From NCBI GenBank assembly GCA_021784975.1, contig JAJYGU010000260.1:1-10521 (forward strand): a DNA stretch of 10,521 nucleotides, given 5' to 3'. A program made the position numbers and the translations under genes. The notes beneath the pieces are model-generated. The model saw only the letters and a list, made by a program, of their open reading frames with translations. It was not told where the DNA came from and made no database searches. Numbering within the stretch: the stretch's first letter is position 1; each line of letters opens with the position of its first letter. This DNA is from Planctomycetota bacterium (GTDB lineage: Bacteria; Planctomycetota; Planctomycetia; Pirellulales; Thermoguttaceae). Below are positions 6,060 to 10,521 of this stretch, one piece after another.

Positions 6060-8060
6060 ATGGCGAAACCCTCGGTGATGATCGTCGGTGGCGGGCTGGC
6101 GGGCATGGCGGCCGCCATGAAGCTGGCGGAGTTGGATTGCGAGGTGGCGGTGATGAGCCTCACGCCGTTGAAGCGGTCGCACAGCGCCTGCGCCCAGGGG
6201 GGCATCAACAGCGTCAACAATCTCACCCGGCAGCTCGGCGACAACGAGGGGAAGCATTTTGAAGACACCGTCTACGGCGGTGATTTTTTGCAGCACCAGC
6301 CGCCGGTCAAGGAGATGGCCGATTGGGCCCCGCGGATCATCAACCTGATGGACCGCCTGGGCGTTACCTTCAACCGCACGCCCGAGGGCTTCCGCGACCA
6401 GCGCCGCTTCGGCGGCACGCTTTACCGCCGCACCGCCTTTGCCGGGGCGACCACCGGCCAACAACTCCTCTACGCCTTGGACGAGCAGGTCCGCCGCTGG
6501 GAAGTGGCCGGCAAGCTCCGCAAGTTCGAGGACTGGGATTTCTTGGGGCCGATCCTCGACGAGCAGGGCCGTTTGCGGGGCTGCGTCGGCCAGGACATGA
6601 TCACCATGCGGATTCGGGCCTTCCCGGCGGATGCCCTGATTCTGGCGGTCGGCGGCTGCGGCCTGCTGTTCGGACGTTCGACCAATTCCATGGCCTGCAA
6701 CGGCAGCGCCGCCAGCCGGGCCTTTCAGGCGGGCGCGCGCTACGCCAACGGCGAGTTCGTGCAAGTCCACCCCACTGCCATCCCCGGGGCCGATAAGCTG
6801 CGGCTCATCAGCGAGAGCGCCCGCGGCGAAGGCGGGCGCATCTGGGTGCCGCGCAAGCCCCAGGACCCCCGCCCGCCCACCCGCATCCCCGAAAACCAGC
6901 GCTACTACTTTCTCGAAGAGCGCTATCCGCAGTACGGCAACCTGTTGCCCCGCGACATCGCGACCCGCGAAATCTTCAAAGTATGCCTCACCGAGGGGCT
7001 GAGCGTCGAGACCGATCGCATGTGCGTCTATCTCGACGTCACCGCCCTGCCGCGGGAGGTGCTGGATCAAAAGCTGGCCGGAATCCTGGAAATCTACGAG
7101 CGGTTCCAAGGGGCCGATCCGCGCGTCACCCCGATGAAGATCTTTCCGGCCGTCCACTATTCGATGGGCGGGCTGTGGTGCGACTTTGAAGCCAACGCGG
7201 CCGGCGGACTGAACGTCGGCTCGCCGCGGAATCAGCACACCAACGTGCCCGGCATCTTCGCCATCGGCGAGTGCGACTACCAGTTCCACGGGGCCAATCG
7301 CCTGGGGGCCAATTCGCTGGTGGCCTGTCTGTTCAGCGGGCTGACGGTAGCCCCGGGGGTGGTGGCCTACAGCGATAACCTCCCCGGCGGCGACGCCCGC
7401 GATCAAACGGCGGCCCTCTACGATCGTGCCACCGCCAAATATCAGGCGGAATACAAGGCACTGCTGGCGCGGCCCGACGGCGGCCCGAATCCCTATCGGC
7501 TGCACACCGAGCTGGGCCAGCTTATGACGCGAATTGCCACCGTGGTGCGCCACAACGCCGAGCTGGCCGACGGCTACGGAAAAATCTGCGCGATGGAAGA
7601 GAAGGCGCGAGCTTGTTCGTTGGCCGACCACGGTGAGTGGGCCAATCAGAACGTCGTCTTCCTGCGGGCCTTGCAAGACATGTTTCCGCTGGCCAAGACG
7701 ATCGTTAAAGGGGCGTTGGCGCGGGACGAATGTCGCGGGGCCCATTACAAGCCGGAGTTCGAGATGCCGGCGGTCGAGGCCACCGACCCGGCCGAGCGCC
7801 GCCGGCAGGCTGAGGCATGGTGCGAACGCTTCGCGGATAATAATCGCCGCTGGTTGAAATCGACGGTGGCCGCCTGGTCGTCCGACGGTGAGCCGCAGAT
7901 CAGCTACGAGGAGGTCGACACGCGGCTGGTGCGGCCGCGTCCCCGATTGTACGGGGTGGTCGGCGGCGACGTGATTGAACAAGTCTGGAAAGAGCGCGAG
8001 CGGACCGCCAAAGCGAAGGCGGAAGCCGTCCCCTCTGCCTCCGAGAGAGGGCCAGGGTGA
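6060..8060 (+). CDS. sdhA: succinate dehydrogenase/fumarate reductase flavoprotein subunit
   Basis: The 666-residue catalytic subunit interconverts succinate and fumarate on covalently bound FAD at the cytoplasmic face. The N-terminus has the dinucleotide-binding GGGLAG (10-15). RSHSACAQGGINS (39-51) contains His41, the expected FAD attachment site. Active-site residues seen: His237 in VHPTAIPG, Arg255 in SESARGEGG, Arg298 in PRDIATRE (the proton-delivering arginine), His366 in HYSMGG and Arg414 in GANRLGANSL. The C-terminal helical domain is complete. ATG at 6060 has GAGGA nine bases upstream. The last residues (about 657-666, VPSASERGPG) and the TGA stop are encoded by REP-like repeat sequence starting at 8028, so the natural tail has apparently been replaced. 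It lies between sdhC (19 bp upstream) and sdhB (98 bp downstream). Subunit type is certain; whether it works as SQR or QFR in vivo cannot be decided here. Confidence 0.96.
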   Translation: MAKPSVMIVGGGLAGMAAAMKLAELDCEVAVMSLTPLKRSHSACAQGGINSVNNLTRQLGDNEGKHFEDTVYGGDFLQHQPPVKEMADWAPRIINLMDRLGVTFNRTPEGFRDQRRFGGTLYRRTAFAGATTGQQLLYALDEQVRRWEVAGKLRKFEDWDFLGPILDEQGRLRGCVGQDMITMRIRAFPADALILAVGGCGLLFGRSTNSMACNGSAASRAFQAGARYANGEFVQVHPTAIPGADKLRLISESARGEGGRIWVPRKPQDPRPPTRIPENQRYYFLEERYPQYGNLLPRDIATREIFKVCLTEGLSVETDRMCVYLDVTALPREVLDQKLAGILEIYERFQGADPRVTPMKIFPAVHYSMGGLWCDFEANAAGGLNVGSPRNQHTNVPGIFAIGECDYQFHGANRLGANSLVACLFSGLTVAPGVVAYSDNLPGGDARDQTAALYDRATAKYQAEYKALLARPDGGPNPYRLHTELGQLMTRIATVVRHNAELADGYGKICAMEEKARACSLADHGEWANQNVVFLRALQDMFPLAKTIVKGALARDECRGAHYKPEFEMPAVEATDPAERRRQAEAWCERFADNNRRWLKSTVAAWSSDGEPQISYEEVDTRLVRPRPRLYGVVGGDVIEQVWKERERTAKAKAEAVPSASERGPG

Positions 8061-8106
8061 GGACCAATGTCCCCTCTCCTTTCGGGAGAGGGTTAGGGTG
8101 AGGGAG
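8028..8106 (+). repeat. REP-like repeats, copies D and E, overlapping the 3' end of sdhA
   Basis: Copy D (8028-8063) has CCCCTCTGCC and GAGAGAGGGCCAGGGTGAGG, with a mutated stem, and contains the sdhA stop codon. Copy E (8069-8106) has an 8-bp stem, CCCTCTCC (8072-8079) and GGAGAGGG (8085-8092), with a TTTCG loop and the GGTTAGGGTGAGGGAG tail. Both are direct repeats in the same orientation as copy A at 3637. Together they fill the sdhA-sdhB gap and may affect how much message reaches sdhB. Confidence 0.75.
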
Positions 8107-8121
8107 AAGTACGAAGGATAC

Positions 8122-8161
8122 AAATGCAAAATGAAAAATGCAAAGTGCAAAATGTAAAATG
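8122..8161 (+). repeat. A-rich ATGCAAA/AAAATG direct-repeat tract before sdhB
   Basis: Four variants of (A)AATGCAAA, AAAATGAA, GTGCAAAATG and TAAAATGAA run into the sdhB start codon. The tract is strongly A-rich in an otherwise GC-rich region. It offers ATG codons at 8124, 8131, 8138, 8152 and 8159, so the initiation region is ambiguous. Similar words occur as dispersed intergenic repeats in planctomycete-like genomes (from memory). Confidence 0.6.
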
Positions 8162-8162
8162 A
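8124..8162 (+). CDS. possible 12-codon leader ORF coupled to sdhB
   Basis: ATG at 8124 has GAAGGA (8113-8118) five bases upstream, the best ribosome site in the gap. It reads twelve codons (MQNEKCKVQNVK) and stops at TGA 8160-8162, overlapping the likely sdhB ATG by the coupling sequence ATGA. sdhB itself has no good Shine-Dalgarno sequence. The mini-ORF is made entirely from the A-rich repeat tract, so it could be accidental. If used, its role would be to deliver ribosomes to sdhB by termination-reinitiation; no peptide function is suggested. Confidence 0.25.
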   Translation: MQNEKCKVQNVK

Positions 8163-9040
8163 ACACCACGTCTAATTCATCCTCTTTCCATCGCCCTATC
8201 GCCTCCGATTGCCAGCCCGGCCAGAGATTTTATGTGCGAGTTCTGCGGCAGGACGGGCCGCGGAAGCGACGCTACTGGCAACGCTTCGCGCTGGAATACG
8301 AGGCCGACATGAATTGCATCAGCGTCTTGCAGCGGATTGCCGAGAATCCCCGGACCGACGACGGCCGGGACGTGGCCCCGGTGGCCTGGGAGTGCAACTG
8401 CCTGGAAGAAGTCTGCGGGGCCTGCACGATGTTGATCAACGGCTGGGTTCGCCAGGCGTGTACCGCATTGGTGGCCCAGTTGCTCCAGGACCGGCCGGGC
8501 GAGATCGAGCTCCGTCCGATGACCAAGTTCCCGGTGTTGCGCGACCTGGTGGTCGACCGTTCGCGGATCTTCGCGATCCTGGAAAAGATCCTCGCCTGGG
8601 TGCCGGTCGATAGCTACTACGACCTGGGACCAGGACCGCGGCAGTCGCAGGAGGCGCAGCAGATGGCCTACTTGTACAGCAAGTGCATGAGCTGCGGCTG
8701 CTGCCTGGAGGCCTGCCCCCAATTCCTGAAGATCGAATTGGAATACCGCGAGGGAGAGACTCCCGAGGCCTATAACGCCCGCCTGCGGACGGCCAACATG
8801 CGGGCCTACATCGGTTCGCACGCCATCGCCCAGGTGGAGCTGTTCAATTCCAACCCCATCGGGGCGATGAACGCCACCGAGCGATTGGACGCGCTGGTGG
8901 CCGAGGGCGGCATTCAGGTCTGCGGCAACTCGCAGAACTGCGTGCGGGTATGCCCCAAAGGCATCCCTTTGACCACGGCCATCGCCCGCGCCGGCCGGGC
9001 GGCCACCCGGCACATCTTCAGGAAGTGGTTCGACCGGTAG
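8159..9040 (+). CDS. sdhB: succinate dehydrogenase/fumarate reductase iron-sulfur subunit
   Basis: This 293-residue subunit wires electrons from FAD to the membrane haems through three Fe-S clusters. [2Fe-2S]: Cys81, Cys86, Cys89 and Cys101 in CLEEVCGACTMLINGWVRQA plus the following Cys, the usual Cx4Cx2Cx11C. The second part has CMSCGCCLEACP (176-187) and CGNSQNCVRVCPKGI (255-269). By analogy with E. coli, Cys176, Cys179, Cys182 and Cys265 bind [4Fe-4S], and Cys186, Cys255 and Cys261 bind [3Fe-4S]. Length is somewhat above the 240-260 usual, partly from a Ser-rich N-terminus. ATG 8159 is preferred; an in-frame ATG at 8138 would add seven residues from the A-rich repeat and has no ribosome site. 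It is the last gene of the sdhCAB cluster, separated from sdhA by about 98 bp of repeats. The subunit call is secure; the start is uncertain by a few residues. Confidence 0.94.
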   Translation: MNTTSNSSSFHRPIASDCQPGQRFYVRVLRQDGPRKRRYWQRFALEYEADMNCISVLQRIAENPRTDDGRDVAPVAWECNCLEEVCGACTMLINGWVRQACTALVAQLLQDRPGEIELRPMTKFPVLRDLVVDRSRIFAILEKILAWVPVDSYYDLGPGPRQSQEAQQMAYLYSKCMSCGCCLEACPQFLKIELEYREGETPEAYNARLRTANMRAYIGSHAIAQVELFNSNPIGAMNATERLDALVAEGGIQVCGNSQNCVRVCPKGIPLTTAIARAGRAATRHIFRKWFDR

Positions 9041-9057
9041 CGCGATGCACAGCCGCT

Positions 9058-9069
9058 CTTGCCGGCAAG
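9058..9069. other. 12-bp perfect palindrome downstream of sdhB
   Basis: CTTGCCGGCAAG is a perfect palindrome 17 bp after the sdhB stop. It could be a regulator half-site pair or part of a weak hairpin, but there is no loop and no T-run, so a terminator role is doubtful. The rest of the 86-bp gap shows only the ribosome site of the next gene. Confidence 0.2.
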
Positions 9070-9126
9070 TGCGTGCTGCCGTACCATGAACGTCACACCT
9101 TCTCGCCCGAGAAAAAGGGGGGTGCT

Positions 9127-10521
9127 ATGTCCGCTCGTTATCTTCTGCTAATTGGCATGCTCGTTAATGTCTTGGGGCCGTGCGTGGTGTGCTGTTGCTG
9201 CCGGGCCGCCGATCCGGCCGCCGACGGGGCCCGCGCCGGCCGTTTCATCCAGCACTACGAGGCCACCGTCCGCCCGCTGGAGATCGAGGCCAATCGGGCA
9301 GCCTGGATCGCCAACCTCACCGGCAAAGATGAGGATTTCAAACGCAAGGAAGAGGCCGAAACCAAGCTGGCGCTGGCCCTGTCGGATCGCCGGGCGTTTG
9401 CCGAGCTGAAAGCCATCCAACAAGACGGCCTGCTCGATCCTCTCTTGGCCCGGCAGATTAAGGTCTTATACCTGGAATACCTGGGCAAACAGATCGATCC
9501 CGAACTATTGAAGGCCATGACGGCCACCGACAACGCCATCCAGCACACCTTCAACGTTTTCCGGCCGAAACTCAACGGCAGCGAAATCACGGACAACCAG
9601 ATCCGCCGCACCCTGCGGGAATCGACCGATCCTGTCGAACGGCAGGCCGCCTGGGAGGCGAGCAAGCAGGTCGGCCGGGCGGTGGTCAAGGACCTGCTGA
9701 AGTTGGTGGGCATGCGGAACCAGGCGGCGCGGAAACTGGGCTTTGCCAACTACCACGTCATGCAGCTCTATCTGGCCGAGCAGGACGAAGCCCAGATCCT
9801 GAGACTCTTCGACGACTTGGACCGCTTGACCCGCCAGCCCTACCACGCGGCCAAGGCCGAGATCGACGCCGCGCTGGCTAGTACCTATGGGATCTCGGTC
9901 AGCGATCTCCGCCCCTGGCACTACCACGACCCGTTCTTCCAGGAGGCGCCGGACCCGCTGGGCGACTTGCCCGAGTCGATCTACCGCCCGCTGGACAGCG
10001 TCCAGGTCTGCCGCAGCTTCTACGACGGCATCGGGCTGCCGGTGGACGGCGTGCTGCAGCGCAGCGACCTGTACGAGCGGCCGGGCAAGAATCCGCACGC
10101 CTTCTGCATGGACATCGACCGCGCCGGCGACGTCCGCGTGTTGGCGAACGTGGTGCCAGGGCGCGAATGGCTGGGGACCATGCTGCACGAGTTGGGGCAC
10201 GCCGTCTACAGCGAGAACGTGGGCCCGGCGCTGCCGTATGTGCTGCACACCGACGCCCATCCGCTCTGCACCGAGGGCATCGCCATGATGTTCGAGCGGT
10301 TTGCTTACAACGCCAATTGGCTGCGGGCTTTTGGGGCGCGGATTGCCCGCCCGCAGCAGTTCCAGAACGCCGCCGACCGCTGGCAGCGCAACCGCCTGTT
10401 GGTGTTCTCGCGGTTCTGCCAGGTCATGTTCCGCTTCGAGAAGGGGCTTTATGAGAAGGCGGAGTTGCTGGGCAATCCGACTCGCGATCTCAGTCGATTC
10501 TGGTGGGACCTGGTCGAGAAG
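9127..10521 (+). CDS. exported HExxH zinc metallopeptidase, M3/M2-like (3' end outside window)
   Basis: 465 residues are visible with no stop before the right edge. ATG at 9127 follows an AGGGGGGT ribosome site by five bases. The N-terminus looks like a signal peptide: SARY, a hydrophobic stretch LLLIGMLVNVLG, then a cysteine cluster CVVCCCC at about 19-25 and RAAD, a plausible signal peptidase I site. The zinc site is HELGH (354-358) with the third ligand probably Glu383 in CTEGIAMMFE, 25 residues after His358, as in gluzincin peptidases of the M3 (thimet/oligopeptidase F) and M2 (ACE-like) families. A long helical region precedes it, including RNQAARKLGFANYHVMQLYL and RPWHYHDPFFQEAP, typical of these enzymes, which cut short peptides in a closed cavity. 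Likely location is periplasm or envelope. It begins 86 bp after sdhB and is probably a separate unit. Choice between M3 and M2 is uncertain; the missing C-terminus would help. Confidence 0.87.
   Translation, partial: MSARYLLLIGMLVNVLGPCVVCCCCRAADPAADGARAGRFIQHYEATVRPLEIEANRAAWIANLTGKDEDFKRKEEAETKLALALSDRRAFAELKAIQQDGLLDPLLARQIKVLYLEYLGKQIDPELLKAMTATDNAIQHTFNVFRPKLNGSEITDNQIRRTLRESTDPVERQAAWEASKQVGRAVVKDLLKLVGMRNQAARKLGFANYHVMQLYLAEQDEAQILRLFDDLDRLTRQPYHAAKAEIDAALASTYGISVSDLRPWHYHDPFFQEAPDPLGDLPESIYRPLDSVQVCRSFYDGIGLPVDGVLQRSDLYERPGKNPHAFCMDIDRAGDVRVLANVVPGREWLGTMLHELGHAVYSENVGPALPYVLHTDAHPLCTEGIAMMFERFAYNANWLRAFGARIARPQQFQNAADRWQRNRLLVFSRFCQVMFRFEKGLYEKAELLGNPTRDLSRFWWDLVEK

Noticed and set aside
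5910..8150. 746-residue open frame on the minus strand over sdhA
   Set aside because: It is antisense to a clearly coding sdhA with all active-site motifs. The translation is His/Arg/Ala/Gly-rich with no recognisable domain, and its ends consist of repeat-derived peptide. High GC content makes long antisense frames common.
8028..8161. CRISPR or tandem array in the sdhA-sdhB gap
   Set aside because: Only two diverged copies of the hairpin repeat and a short A-rich tract; no regular repeat-spacer structure and no cas genes.

Overview
This GC-rich window looks like the chromosome of an environmental bacterium, most likely a planctomycete or a relative. That placement is an inference from three things: the style of the proteins, the sdhC-sdhA-sdhB order with a single-subunit cytochrome b558 anchor, and several short dispersed-type repeats between genes. 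No rRNA, tRNA, CRISPR array, phage gene or transposase gene was found.

Layout, left to right. (1) The end of an AraC-family regulator enters from the left edge (+). (2) Facing it is a complete DegT/DnrJ/EryC1/StrS PLP-dependent aminotransferase (-); an imperfect inverted repeat fills the convergent gap. (3) Between the aminotransferase and the next, divergent gene lies a MITE-like element of about 138 bp with terminal inverted repeats. To its right is a near-consensus sigma70-type promoter and a leader with a perfect small hairpin. (4) A thiamine-diphosphate enzyme of the acetolactate synthase family (+) is followed, across a cluster of REP-like hairpins, by an aldehyde dehydrogenase (+). (5) Then comes a complete succinate dehydrogenase/fumarate reductase operon: sdhC (di-heme cytochrome b558), sdhA (FAD subunit) and sdhB (three Fe-S clusters). 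(6) The window ends inside a secreted-looking HExxH zinc peptidase of the M3/M2 type.

How the genes relate. The three sdh genes form one membrane complex that oxidises succinate (or reduces fumarate) and exchanges electrons with the quinone pool. The acetolactate synthase-like enzyme and the aldehyde dehydrogenase are co-directional and may form a two-step 2-oxo-acid/aldehyde module, but the substrate cannot be read from the sequence. The regulator, aminotransferase and peptidase have no evident functional link to these.

The most notable features are not protein families but repeats interacting with genes. REP-like copies separate the acetolactate synthase and aldehyde dehydrogenase genes. 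Another copy appears to have replaced the 3' end and stop codon of sdhA. An A-rich ATGCAAA tract just before sdhB creates a 12-codon mini-ORF with a good ribosome binding site that overlaps the sdhB start by ATGA. I found no convincing undescribed multi-gene system here; most of the window is recognisable metabolism.
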